Source: Bacteroidaceae bacterium (GTDB taxonomy: Bacteria; Bacteroidota; Bacteroidia; Bacteroidales; Bacteroidaceae). From it: 48,108 nucleotides of DNA. The position numbers were made by a program, and so were the translations under genes. A model generated the notes under the pieces. The model worked only from the letters and a program-made list of their open reading frames with translations, was not told where the DNA came from and ran no database searches. Position 1 is the stretch's first letter. Each line of letters opens with the position of its first letter. Of the stretch, positions 17,992 to 26,508 are shown in pieces. Location: assembly GCA_902362595.1 (NCBI GenBank), contig CABIXF010000031.1:1-48108 (forward strand), in the 5' to 3' direction.

Positions 17992-19324
17992 ACCGACGAA
18001 AGAGAACAAAGCTGCTCCCGAAACGGGGAAACCGAAAAAGGAGCGCGAACCGCTGACAGAGGCGCAACGGCTGAAACGGCAGAAGATGATCGTGCTGCCC
18101 GCTATGGTGTTGGTGTTCATCGGGGCGATGTGGCTGATATTCGCCCCGTCCTCCGGCAAGGAGCAACCGCCGGGAACGGACGGATACAACACCGAGATGC
18201 CCGACGCTGACAAGGCGAACCGGCAGATTATCGGCGACAAGCTGAAAGCCTACGAGCATGGGGAGATGGAAGAGCGTCAGGAGAGCCGCAACCGTGCCAT
18301 CGGGCAGCTGGGCGACATGTTCGACCGCGAGATAGCGGGAACGGAGAACGGAGTGGACTTCGACCTCGCCAATCCGGGCGGCAAGGAAGAAAGGGCAAAG
18401 CCAGCCACGCCGCAGACCATCCAGTCCTCCGCAGCCGCCTACCGTGACCTGAACGCCACGCTCGGAAACTTCTACGACCAGCCGAAAAACGACAATGCGG
18501 AGATGGACGAATTGTTGGAGCGCATCGCATCGCTGGAGTCGGAACTGGAAAGCGAGAGGGGCAAGGCTTCCTCTATGGACGAGCAGGTGGCTCTTATGGA
18601 GAAGTCCTACGAGCTGGCGGCAAAGTACATGGGCGGTCAGAACGGAGGACAGCCATCGGCGGAACAGAGGGCAGAGCCAACTACCGTGCAGAAAGGGAAG
18701 AAGAACAAGGCAATGCCTATCAGACAGGTGGAGCATCAAGTAGTTTCTTCACTCTCACAGCCTATGAGTAACGCGGAGTTTGTCGCCGCCTTATCGCAGG
18801 AACGCAACCGGGGTTTCAACACGGCTGTCGGCACGGCGGAGGTATTGGACAGGAACACCATACCGGCGTGCGTGCATGGGGCGCAGAGCGTGACGGACGG
18901 GCAGACGGTAAGGCTGCGCCTGCTGGAGCCTATGGCGGTGGCAGGCAGGACAATACCCCGGGGTGCGGTGGTGGTCGGCACGGGCAAGATACAGGGTGAG
19001 CGGCTCGACATCGAGATTACCTCGCTGGAATACGACGGCACGATTATCCCCGTGGAGCTTGCGGTCTATGACACGGACGGACAGCCCGGCATCTTCATCC
19101 CGAACTCGATGGAGATGAACGCCGTCCGGGAGGTCGCCGCCAACATGGGCGGCTCGCTGGGAAGCAGCATCAACATCTCCACCAATGCCGGGGCGCAGCT
19201 CGCCTCCGACTTGGGCAAGGGGCTGATACAAGGCACGAGCCAGTACATCGCCAAAAAGATGCGAACCGTCAAGGTGCATCTGAAAGCCGGGTACAGGGTC
19301 ATGCTTTACCAAGAAAAATATTGA
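17972..19324 (+). CDS. traM: TraM, VirB10-like core protein
   Basis: A 450-residue protein with an N-terminal cytoplasmic tail, one membrane segment at about residues 38-55, a long charged linker with coiled-coil character (about 70-220), and a C-terminal beta-rich domain. That domain starts around AEVLDRNTIPACVHGAQSV and is characteristic of TraM/VirB10. VirB10-type proteins span the envelope and gate the channel. The start overlaps traL by 20 bases, suggesting coupled translation. Confidence 0.9.
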   Translation: MEQTKNEPTKENKAAPETGKPKKEREPLTEAQRLKRQKMIVLPAMVLVFIGAMWLIFAPSSGKEQPPGTDGYNTEMPDADKANRQIIGDKLKAYEHGEMEERQESRNRAIGQLGDMFDREIAGTENGVDFDLANPGGKEERAKPATPQTIQSSAAAYRDLNATLGNFYDQPKNDNAEMDELLERIASLESELESERGKASSMDEQVALMEKSYELAAKYMGGQNGGQPSAEQRAEPTTVQKGKKNKAMPIRQVEHQVVSSLSQPMSNAEFVAALSQERNRGFNTAVGTAEVLDRNTIPACVHGAQSVTDGQTVRLRLLEPMAVAGRTIPRGAVVVGTGKIQGERLDIEITSLEYDGTIIPVELAVYDTDGQPGIFIPNSMEMNAVREVAANMGGSLGSSINISTNAGAQLASDLGKGLIQGTSQYIAKKMRTVKVHLKAGYRVMLYQEKY

Positions 19325-19358
19325 AAACAATAAAAATTACCACTAAAATCCAAAAGTA

Positions 19359-20345
19359 ATGAGAAAAGTAATCATCATGTTTGCCCTCGCTATGGGCATC
19401 ATAACTGCCAACGCGCAGGAGAATGTAACCGTTGAAACGACCAACGGAAGTGAACAACCGACCTTGACGAAGGAGGTCTATCCGCAGAAGGAGGCGGACG
19501 GCGACCTATATCACGGGCTGTCACGCAAGCTGACCTTCGACCGCATGATACCGCCGCACGGTCTGGAAGTGACCTACGACAAGACCGTCCACGTCATTTT
19601 TCCGGCGGAGGTGCGCTATGTCGATTTAGGCTCGCCCGACCTGATTGCCGGGAAAGCCGACGGAGCGGAGAACATCATCCGTGTGAAGGCTACCGTAAGG
19701 AATTTTCCCAACGAAACGAATATGTCCGTCATCACGGAGGACGGCAGTTTCTACACCTTCAACGTGAAGTACGCCGCCGAACCGCTGTTGCTCAACGTGG
19801 AGATGTGCGACTTCATCCATGACGGCAGCACGGTGAACCGCCCGAACAACGCGCAGGAAATCTATCTGAAAGAGCTGGGCAGCGAAAGCCCGATGCTGGT
19901 GCGCCTTATCATGAAGTCCATCCACAAACAGAACAAGCGCGAGGTGAAGCATATCGGCTGCAAGCGTTTCGGCATCCAATACCTGTTGAAAGGCATCTAC
20001 ACGCACAACGGCTTGCTTTATTTCCACACGGAGATAAAGAACCAGAGCAACGTGCCTTTCGATGTGGACTACATCACTTGGAAAATCGTGGACAAGAAGG
20101 TTGCGAAGCGTACTGCCGTGCAGGAGCAGATTATTCTGCCGCTCCGCGCGCAGAACTACGCCACCCTCGTGCCGGGCAAAAAGAGCGAGCGCACGGTCTT
20201 CACGATGGCGAAGTTCACCATCCCCGATGACAAGTGCCTCGTGGTGGAATTGAACGAGAAGAACGGCGGCCGTCACCAGTCCTTCGTGATTGAGAACGAG
20301 GATTTGGTACGCGCGGGTACCATCAACGAACTTCAAGTACGCTGA
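19359..20345 (+). CDS. traN: TraN, VirB9-like (DUF4138) protein
   Basis: A 328-residue exported protein with a signal peptide (residues 1-19, ending ITANA). The beta-rich body contains VTYDKTVHVIFPAEVRYVDL and LKGIYTHNGLLYFHTEIKNQ, typical of TraN/DUF4138, the VirB9 counterpart in Bacteroidales elements. It should form the periplasmic and outer-membrane part of the core complex with TraM. It lies 34 bases after traM and two bases before traO. Confidence 0.9.
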   Translation: MRKVIIMFALAMGIITANAQENVTVETTNGSEQPTLTKEVYPQKEADGDLYHGLSRKLTFDRMIPPHGLEVTYDKTVHVIFPAEVRYVDLGSPDLIAGKADGAENIIRVKATVRNFPNETNMSVITEDGSFYTFNVKYAAEPLLLNVEMCDFIHDGSTVNRPNNAQEIYLKELGSESPMLVRLIMKSIHKQNKREVKHIGCKRFGIQYLLKGIYTHNGLLYFHTEIKNQSNVPFDVDYITWKIVDKKVAKRTAVQEQIILPLRAQNYATLVPGKKSERTVFTMAKFTIPDDKCLVVELNEKNGGRHQSFVIENEDLVRAGTINELQVR

Positions 20346-20347
20346 CC

Positions 20348-20923
20348 ATGAGAAAGTACATCGCAATAATCATCGCGTCGCTTGCCCTTTTTACAGGGCA
20401 GGCGCACGCCCAGCGGTGTCTGCCGAAGATGCAGGGCATCGAGGTGAGGGCGGACATGGCGGACGGCTTCAATCTCGGCGGCAAGGACGGCGGGTACAGC
20501 TTCGGGGCGGCTCTCTCCACCTACACGAAGAAGGGGAACAAGTGGGTGTTCGGTGGCGAATACCTGTTGAAGAACAATCCCTACAAGGACACCAAGATAC
20601 CCGTGGCGCAGTTCACGGCGGAGGGCGGCTATTACTTCAAGATACTGTCGGACGCCCGAAAGATTGTTTTCGTCTATGCCGGGGCTTCGGCTCTCGCCGG
20701 ATATGAGGCGGTAAATTGGGGGAAGAAGGTGCTGCATGACGGCTCCACGCTGCACGACCGGGACGCCTTCATCTACGGCGGTGCGCTGACGCTCGATGTG
20801 GAGTGTTACGTGGCAGACCGTATCGCCCTGCTTGCCAACCTGCGGGAGCGTTGCCTTTGGGGTGGCGACACACGGAAGTTCCACACGCAGTTCGGGGTCG
20901 GTATCAAGTTCATCATCAACTGA
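20348..20923 (+). CDS. traO: TraO, outer-membrane-type conjugation protein
   Basis: A 191-residue protein with a signal peptide (residues 1-21, ending GQAHA) and alternating hydrophobic segments typical of a small beta-barrel (YSFGAALSTYTKKGNKWVF and similar). It ends FGVGIKFIIN, a typical outer-membrane C terminus. Position and sequence style match TraO. It probably acts at the outer membrane in mating-channel assembly. The traP frame is open across its 3' end, but the true traP start is seven bases after the traO stop. Confidence 0.85.
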   Translation: MRKYIAIIIASLALFTGQAHAQRCLPKMQGIEVRADMADGFNLGGKDGGYSFGAALSTYTKKGNKWVFGGEYLLKNNPYKDTKIPVAQFTAEGGYYFKILSDARKIVFVYAGASALAGYEAVNWGKKVLHDGSTLHDRDAFIYGGALTLDVECYVADRIALLANLRERCLWGGDTRKFHTQFGVGIKFIIN

Positions 20924-20930
20924 CACGGGC

Positions 20931-21833
20931 ATGGAAAGGACGGAAATAGATGCTGTCAGAAGGATGCCGCTTGCGGATTTTCTCGCACGGCTGGGGCATG
21001 AGCCTGTCAGAAGGAGCGGTAACGAGCTGTGGTATCTTGCCCCGTACAGGGGCGAGCGCACATCCTCTTTCCGTGTGAACGTGGCGAAACAGCTCTGGTA
21101 CGACTTCGGTTTGGGCAAGGGCGGCGACATCTTCACGCTTGCCGGGGAGTTTCTGCAAAGCGATGACTTCATGAAGCAAGCGAAGTTCATAGCGGAAGCC
21201 GCCAATATGACGGTTGCCGGATGGGAAAAGCCCGTCTATCTCTCGAAGCCGACCGAATCCGTTTTTGAGGATGTGGAGGTCGCTCCGCTGCTCCGCTCAC
21301 TGCTGACGGAGTATTTAGAGGAACGGGGCATCCCTTACGCCATCGCATCCCGTCACTGCTGCCGCTTGAACTACGGTGTGCGTGGGAAACGGTATTTTGC
21401 CGTTGGCTTTCCGAACATGGCAGGTGGCTATGAAGTCAGAAGCCGATATTTCAAGGGTTGCATACCTCCGAAGTCTGTATCACTGGTAAAGGCGAATGAC
21501 ATCCCGGCTGACGAGTGCCTCGTGTTCGAGGGCTTCATGGACTTTCTCTCTGCCGTGACGCTTGGTGTAACCGGTAACGCTGACTGTCTTGTGCTGAACT
21601 CAGTCGCCAACGTGGAGAAGGCGGCGGGATTGCTGGACGGATACGGGCGCATCGGCTGCTTCCTCGACCGTGACGAAGCCGGACGGCGGACGCTTGCCGC
21701 ACTTACCATGCGATACGGGGAACGTGTCACCGACCGTTCCTCCCTCTATGACGGTTGCAAGGACTTGAACGAGTACCTGCAACTGACAACGAAAAAACAG
21801 AAAAACAACCATCTAAAAATCGAAGAACAATGA
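20931..21833 (+). CDS. traP: TraP, Toprim-domain DNA primase
   Basis: A 300-residue primase from the ATG at 20931; upstream open sequence lies inside traO and is not used. The Toprim domain is clear: the glutamate motif LVFEGFMDF (Glu200) and FLDRDEAGRRT at 244-254. The N-terminal region follows the DnaG zinc-binding domain pattern (LWYLAPYRGERTSSFRV) but has no cysteine before residue 143, so the usual zinc ligands are missing. It would prime the complementary strand after transfer. The stop overlaps the traQ ATG. Confidence 0.88.
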   Translation: MERTEIDAVRRMPLADFLARLGHEPVRRSGNELWYLAPYRGERTSSFRVNVAKQLWYDFGLGKGGDIFTLAGEFLQSDDFMKQAKFIAEAANMTVAGWEKPVYLSKPTESVFEDVEVAPLLRSLLTEYLEERGIPYAIASRHCCRLNYGVRGKRYFAVGFPNMAGGYEVRSRYFKGCIPPKSVSLVKANDIPADECLVFEGFMDFLSAVTLGVTGNADCLVLNSVANVEKAAGLLDGYGRIGCFLDRDEAGRRTLAALTMRYGERVTDRSSLYDGCKDLNEYLQLTTKKQKNNHLKIEEQ

Positions 21834-22333
21834 ACATACTGAACAACAGAAACAAGAGAACATCAATATTCAAGGCAGTGGCGTTATGCCTGATAGCCGC
21901 CATGTCATTCACCCTCGTGTCATGTGACGATGACATGGACATCCAGCAGTCCTATCCCTTCACGGTGGAGGTCATGCCCGTGCCGAACAAGGTAGTAAAG
22001 GGGCAGACAGTGGAAATCCGCTGTGAACTGAAAAAGGAGGGCGACTTTTCGGGTACGCTCTATACCATCCGCTATTTCCAGTTCGAGGGGGAAGGCTCGC
22101 TCAAAATGGATAACGGCATCACCTTCCTGCCTAACGACCGCTACCTGCTGGAGAACGAAAAATTCCGCCTGTACTACACGGCGGCGGGTGATGAGGCGCA
22201 TAATTTCATCGTGGTGGTGGAGGATAACTTTAGCAACTCCTACGAACTGGAATTTGACTTCAACAACAGGAATGTAAAGGACGACGATCTTACCATCGTT
22301 CCCATCGGCAACTTCAGCCCCTTGTTGAAATGA
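21830..22333 (+). CDS. traQ: TraQ, DUF3872-type lipoprotein
   Basis: A 167-residue protein. The start at 21830 overlaps the traP stop (ATGA). A signal peptide ends in a lipobox (LVSC, Cys at about 32) followed by acidic DDDMD, so this is an exported lipoprotein. The C-terminal region, including YELEFDFNNRN, fits DUF3872/TraQ. It is the last tra-named gene of the operon. It overlaps the start of the lysozyme gene by four bases. Confidence 0.85.
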   Translation: MNILNNRNKRTSIFKAVALCLIAAMSFTLVSCDDDMDIQQSYPFTVEVMPVPNKVVKGQTVEIRCELKKEGDFSGTLYTIRYFQFEGEGSLKMDNGITFLPNDRYLLENEKFRLYYTAAGDEAHNFIVVVEDNFSNSYELEFDFNNRNVKDDDLTIVPIGNFSPLLK

Positions 22334-22653
22334 TGCGTGTATTCATGACAATGCTCTGTTCACTTCTGACGGTCTGTTCTGTGTCCGCGCAGATCAGCCG
22401 CCAAGAGGGAACGGACGGGCAGGCGGCAATCTACCGACTGCCGCTTATGGAACGTGCTTTTTTATGCTGCCGCTACTTTGAAGGCTGGCACTCAGAAAAA
22501 CACTACCCATACGTCGGTTGGGGTCACAAACTTTTGCCAAACGAGAAGTATTCGGCACGAACCATGACAAAACGGGATGCGGATGAACTTTTGCGGAAAG
22601 ACCTGCGCAAATTTGTCGCCATGTTCCGTAAATTCGGGGTTGATTCGCTATTG
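22330..22653 (+). pseudogene. 5' part of the ICE lysozyme (GH24 type), interrupted
   Basis: The first 108 codons of a secreted lysozyme-like gene. A signal peptide (residues 1-20, ending CSVSA) is followed by the GH24-style active region: YFEGWHSEKH with a likely catalytic Glu at about 55, then YVGWGH. Such enzymes open the peptidoglycan for the mating channel. The coding sequence breaks at GVDSLLL. Beyond it the frame runs 19 residues into foreign DNA and stops at 22713. The remaining 67 codons lie at 26512-26715, and together the pieces would give about 175 residues. The start overlaps traQ (ATGA). Confidence 0.88.
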
Positions 22654-22676
22654 TTATCCGAAATTTCGGATAACAA
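22651..22676. repeat. 26-bp perfect palindrome at the left end of the element
   Basis: The sequence is TTGTTATCCGAAA followed by its exact reverse complement. It begins on the last lysozyme codon (TTG, 22651-22653). It carries TTATCC/GGATAA units also found in the terminal inverted repeats, so it may be an additional recombinase binding site. No such palindrome is present at the right end. Confidence 0.85.
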
Positions 22677-22679
22677 CAG

Positions 22680-22702
22680 TTATCCAAACCCCAGCATTAT
22701 CC
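22680..22702 (+). repeat. Left terminal inverted repeat
   Basis: The repeat starts TTATCCAAACC and ends ATTATCC. Its reverse complement matches the right repeat at 26483-26505 in 19 of 23 positions, with all mismatches in the central spacer. Both outer blocks, GGATAAT and GGTTTGGATAA, are identical. This two-block layout is what a recombinase dimer site would look like. Confidence 0.85.
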
Positions 22703-22751
22703 TAAAAATATAGTTTTTTATTCTGTAAATCATTCTGTTATAGGATGAATA

Positions 22752-22780
22752 GGTTTGGATAATACATTCCTATATCTTTG
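22752..22780 (+). promoter_or_regulatory. Internal repeat copy overlapping the recombinase promoter
   Basis: GGTTTGGATAAT at 22752-22763 repeats the terminal motif in the orientation of the right end. It is followed by a -7 box TATCTTTG at 22773-22780, 29 bases before the first recombinase ATG. The TTTG inside the repeat (22754-22757) is 15 bases before the -7 box and may serve as a -33 element. Recombinase binding here could repress its own operon. Confidence 0.55.
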
Positions 22781-22809
22781 CTAATGGCACTAAAGCCAAT
22801 AGGAAGAAT

Positions 22810-24024
22810 ATGAATATAGCACAGTTAAAATTAAGCCAGAAGAAGTTACTGGACAACCTCGTTTCCCGTGGTTATGACATTCAGTACATCAAAGGAGTAA
22901 AATTTGTTTTAAGACTTCTTTTTGAACATGAAGGATGTTTTCATTCGTATGAACAGTTTGCAGAAAAGTTTATCCGTACAAGGGGATATACAAAAGCGAC
23001 ATTGGATCTTAGGATGATGCATTTACGTACTATCCAAGCATATGATGAATTTGGGCACTACCCGGACAAGAAGTCCTTTGTTCCGTTATGCTATCCTTCC
23101 AGGTATAATATGCTTAACCCCAGTTTTCGGAAAGTTATAGACATTTATCGGAAGCGTGCCGCAGAACATAAAAAGAAGTCCACAGTAAAAATGGAAACCG
23201 ATGCCGTTACAATGTTCCTTTTTGAGATGCAAAAGTTCCACGTCTCTTCATTGGATGAAATCAAAGAAGAACATGTTTTGTCCTTTTTCCTTAAAGAAGA
23301 ACAGCAAAAGCGTTCAAGGACATATTGCGGTCACATAGCGTCAGCCCTTAAAGAGTTGGGGGATTTATACGACATGAAAAAAGTATTAGGTTATTTCCCT
23401 GATTTGAAATATGAAAGGAAAAACTTCAACTATCTTAAGGATGATGAAATCAATGTGATAAAAAATGCTTTGTCAGACTCTAACAATATTTTGACTTTCA
23501 GGGAAAAAGCTATAGTTTCATTGGCTTTATATACTGGCATAAGAGGATGTGACATTGCCAACTTGAAATTGACAGACATAGATTGGAAGAAGGAACGAGT
23601 CAGCTTCGTCCAGGAAAAGACTGGTAATCCGATAGTGTTGCCCCTTCTTCCCCATGTTGGAAACTCATTGTTTGATTACATACGGAATGAACGGGACAAT
23701 GAGGCCGGATCCGTGTATCTGTTTCCCAACAAGAAGAATACGACAGAAAGGTTGGAGAACAAAAGTATCGGCACCATTGTCAATACAGTCTTTGAGAAAT
23801 TAAACCTTAGAAAAGGTGAATCCGGGCGTGGAGTCAGCGTATTTCGGCACAACCTCGCCTCTAAATTACTTGGTAAAGGTACCGAGATTAGGGTCATCAG
23901 CCATATTTTAGGACATATCTGTTCTTCATCTATAGTCCCATATATAGATGCTGACATCCCTCATCTGAGAGAATGCGGAATCAATATTGAATGTTATCCA
24001 ATAAGAAAGGAGTTGTTCGAATGA
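22810..24024 (+). CDS. Tyrosine recombinase 1 of trio (RitA-like)
   Basis: A 404-residue tyrosine recombinase. An N-terminal SAM-like DNA-binding region (to about 200) precedes the catalytic domain. Catalytic positions are Arg245 in YTGIRGCD, Lys270, Arg346 and His347 in SVFRH, His369 in LGH, and Tyr378 in VPYID. The usual first histidine of the HxxR motif is Ser343. It begins 29 bases after the -7 box. Its stop overlaps the second recombinase (ATGA). All three genes must be read together: in RIT elements the set is always conserved in this order. Confidence 0.9.
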   Translation: MNIAQLKLSQKKLLDNLVSRGYDIQYIKGVKFVLRLLFEHEGCFHSYEQFAEKFIRTRGYTKATLDLRMMHLRTIQAYDEFGHYPDKKSFVPLCYPSRYNMLNPSFRKVIDIYRKRAAEHKKKSTVKMETDAVTMFLFEMQKFHVSSLDEIKEEHVLSFFLKEEQQKRSRTYCGHIASALKELGDLYDMKKVLGYFPDLKYERKNFNYLKDDEINVIKNALSDSNNILTFREKAIVSLALYTGIRGCDIANLKLTDIDWKKERVSFVQEKTGNPIVLPLLPHVGNSLFDYIRNERDNEAGSVYLFPNKKNTTERLENKSIGTIVNTVFEKLNLRKGESGRGVSVFRHNLASKLLGKGTEIRVISHILGHICSSSIVPYIDADIPHLRECGINIECYPIRKELFE

Positions 24025-25340
24025 AAACAGATTCACATCTACCCCAATTTGCAGATTTGATGTCTGAATATGTCAATTTCATCTCCGGTATCGGAAAATG
24101 TGACTATATAACCCGCATATACCTGAACTCTTTCGCCAAGTACTGTATGAATCATGGCGGAGTGCTGTCGGATGATATTATCTCCGGATGGGCATCAAGG
24201 ACAGATAAGGAAAGCTATTATACAAACCGTAACAGATGCATTATTTTGAGGCGCTTCATCCGTTATATCCGGTCGAAATATGGGGCACCGTTCAAATTGC
24301 CATCATATCCTCCGGATATAAAATACACACCTAAGCCAAAGCGTATTCCTGTTTCAGAACAGCCATACTCTTATTCCGCAATATCCCATATAGTCAAGAA
24401 ATATGAACTTTACAAAAGAGCTTCTGGGAAATTCAGTAGGCGGACAATGGACAAGATTCGCCGTTTCAATGACTTCTGCGCTCAAAATTATCCGTCAGCC
24501 GAAGTTCTTACAGAAGAAATTGTCCTTGATTATTGCAAGAAGAAAAAAACGGAATCCGCAAAGTCATGCAATAACAGAATTGTAGGTGTCAGAGGATTTC
24601 TGAAATATGCGAATAGCCGTGGTTTTGTAAATATTCCTCTTCCATCCACCATTCCAAGAGTCAATGTCACATCATTCGAACCACATCCGTTTACTCCAGA
24701 AGAGCTTGCAAGATTCTTTAATGAAGCGGACAATCTCGAACCTCCAATAAATTGCCGTGACATGAGGGCTGCGCTTATGAAAGTGGAAGTTCCGGTCTTT
24801 TTCCGACTTTTGTACAGTACAGGGATGCGTACAACAGAAGCCCGTCTGCTCAGAGTAGAAGACGTAGACTTGCAATCCGGTGTTATAAATATAAGATACA
24901 CAAAGAGCATAGATGAACATCGGGTTGCCTTGCACGAATCCATGTGGTCGCTATTGCAGATGTATAATGTCAAAATGGAAAATCTCATGCCCGGAAGAAA
25001 GACATTCTTTCCTAACGAGTATGACAAACCATATTCCGGAGAATGGGTAACGGCAAGTTTTAAGAAAGTATGGAAGAAAGTCAGTACGGCACACGCAAGA
25101 GCATATGATTTTCGCAGTCACTATGCGGTCGTGAACATAAACGGTTGGGATCACTGCGGCATTGAATGGATGGACAAACTCTTATATCTCAGCCGTTCCA
25201 TGGGACACCGTTACATTCAAAACACATTATATTATTACAGGCTTGTACCGCTGTTTGCACACCAGTTGGAAAATCTGACAGGATGTGGGTATGAAGAACT
25301 TTTGCCTGATTTAAACGACTATTTTGAATATGAAGACTAA
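24021..25340 (+). CDS. Tyrosine recombinase 2 of trio (RitB-like)
   Basis: A 439-residue tyrosine recombinase from the ATG at 24021, which overlaps the previous stop; an alternative start at 23991 adds ten residues. The catalytic region shows Arg270 in STGMRTTE, Lys295, the motif YDFRSH at 362-367 where Tyr replaces the usual His, His396 in MGH, and candidate nucleophiles Tyr404-406. It is the most divergent of the three. It overlaps the third recombinase gene by 11 bases. It probably works only together with the other two. Confidence 0.88.
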   Translation: MKTDSHLPQFADLMSEYVNFISGIGKCDYITRIYLNSFAKYCMNHGGVLSDDIISGWASRTDKESYYTNRNRCIILRRFIRYIRSKYGAPFKLPSYPPDIKYTPKPKRIPVSEQPYSYSAISHIVKKYELYKRASGKFSRRTMDKIRRFNDFCAQNYPSAEVLTEEIVLDYCKKKKTESAKSCNNRIVGVRGFLKYANSRGFVNIPLPSTIPRVNVTSFEPHPFTPEELARFFNEADNLEPPINCRDMRAALMKVEVPVFFRLLYSTGMRTTEARLLRVEDVDLQSGVINIRYTKSIDEHRVALHESMWSLLQMYNVKMENLMPGRKTFFPNEYDKPYSGEWVTASFKKVWKKVSTAHARAYDFRSHYAVVNINGWDHCGIEWMDKLLYLSRSMGHRYIQNTLYYYRLVPLFAHQLENLTGCGYEELLPDLNDYFEYED

Positions 25341-26370
25341 AGCAGAACATTCAATTATCGCCGATGCCATCCATGAGTGGCATACGGTCTATCTTCCGTG
25401 TATAAGGAATCTGAGCCATAACGCTTTAAAATCATACGGAGAGGGAATGGGAATCTATATAGACTTCCTTGAATCCTCAAAAGGAGTCACATCAAATACC
25501 CTTTGTGGGGAATGCTTCCGTAAGGACTGGATTGAAGAATGGATTGCGTGGCTGAAAGAAGTAAGAAAATGCAGCCCGCAAACATGCAATCATCGCCTCT
25601 CCATATTGAAAAATTTCCTCCGTTTCCTTGCGCACAAGAAAATCCAATTCATAAAATATGATTGTGATGCCGCTGAAATAAAAAGAATGCAGCAACCTAA
25701 AAAACAAGTGGAAGTAATCACAAAAGATACAATCAAACGGATTTTTGCAAGCATCAATACACGTACATTGATAGGTAAGAGGGATTTTGCCTTGTTCAAT
25801 CTTCTATATAGTACCGGAACAAGAATAGATGAAATATTATCATTGAGGCTGTCGGCACTGCACCTGGATGAAACGAAAGGTTACATTCTTGTTTTGGGTA
25901 AAGGGAATAAACAACGTACCATTTATTTGTTGAACAGCATGGTAAGAATACTGAGACATTATGTGAAGTTGTTCCATCCGGCAAATCCGTTACCTTCTGA
26001 TTTTGTATTTTTCCCCATATATGGCCATGCAAACAAAAAAATCACTTCAGAAGCGATTAGCAAGCGGTTGAAAATGTATGTTAGGATTGCGTCTCAGGGG
26101 CTACTTGAAATTCCTGTAGATTTTCATTGCCATAGTTTTCGGCATGCACGGGCTACCCATTGGTTGGAAGACGGTGTAAACTTGGCGCAGATACAAAAAC
26201 TATTGGGGCATGAGAGCATTGAAACGACAATGAAATACGTAGGAGTTTCATCAGAACAAATGATACAAGCTTTATGCTCTATGGAAGACAATCTGACTTT
26301 AGGCGTTGAAAAGAAATATAAGAAAATCAGAAATAAAGATTCATTAGCAACAGTTCTTGGATTGAGATAA
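25330..26370 (+). CDS. Tyrosine recombinase 3 of trio (RitC-like)
   Basis: A 346-residue tyrosine recombinase from the ATG at 25330; a TTG lies two codons upstream. It has the complete catalytic set: Arg165 in STGTRIDE, Lys191, His268-Ser-Phe-Arg271-His272, His294 in LGH, and Tyr303 in MKYVG. This is the most canonical, XerC/D-like, of the three. The N-terminal core-binding domain spans about residues 9-110. It is the last gene of the element's operon, followed by a hairpin terminator. Confidence 0.92.
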   Translation: MKTKAEHSIIADAIHEWHTVYLPCIRNLSHNALKSYGEGMGIYIDFLESSKGVTSNTLCGECFRKDWIEEWIAWLKEVRKCSPQTCNHRLSILKNFLRFLAHKKIQFIKYDCDAAEIKRMQQPKKQVEVITKDTIKRIFASINTRTLIGKRDFALFNLLYSTGTRIDEILSLRLSALHLDETKGYILVLGKGNKQRTIYLLNSMVRILRHYVKLFHPANPLPSDFVFFPIYGHANKKITSEAISKRLKMYVRIASQGLLEIPVDFHCHSFRHARATHWLEDGVNLAQIQKLLGHESIETTMKYVGVSSEQMIQALCSMEDNLTLGVEKKYKKIRNKDSLATVLGLR

Positions 26371-26378
26371 TACTTAGT

Positions 26379-26425
26379 AATAAATGAGTGACTGTTCTTG
26401 AATAATGGAACAATCACTCTTTATT
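26379..26425 (+). terminator. Terminator of the recombinase operon
   Basis: An imperfect hairpin with arms AATAAATGAGTGACTGTTC at 26379-26397 and GAACAATCACTCTTTATT at 26408-26425. It starts nine bases after the third recombinase stop. The AT-rich flanks can work in both directions. Confidence 0.7.
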
Positions 26426-26482
26426 ATCTGCTACCAAAATATAACAATTTACTGATATTCAATATAGTAAAAAGTCAAGTTG

Positions 26483-26505
26483 GGATAATATTTTGGTTTG
26501 GATAA
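26483..26505 (+). repeat. Right terminal inverted repeat
   Basis: The repeat starts GGATAAT and ends GGTTTGGATAA, matching the complement of the left repeat in 19 of 23 positions. It lies three bases before the point where the lysozyme frame can be read again (26509). Confidence 0.85.
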
Positions 26506-26508
26506 ATT

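Larger units (their letters stand above)
22654..26508 (+). mobile_element. Recombinase-in-trio (RIT)-like element in the lysozyme gene
   Basis: About 3.85 kb of AT-richer DNA separates the two lysozyme halves. It encodes three overlapping tyrosine recombinases in one operon, with near-terminal inverted repeats of 23 bp at 22680-22702 and 26483-26505 (19 of 23 positions match). Three recombinases in tandem without other cargo is the definition of RIT elements, known from several phyla. If the TTG at 26509-26511 is the same codon as 22651-22653, three bases are shared at the junctions. The exact ends are uncertain by a few bases, because left and right flanks differ in the distance from repeat to lysozyme. 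Confidence 0.85.
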
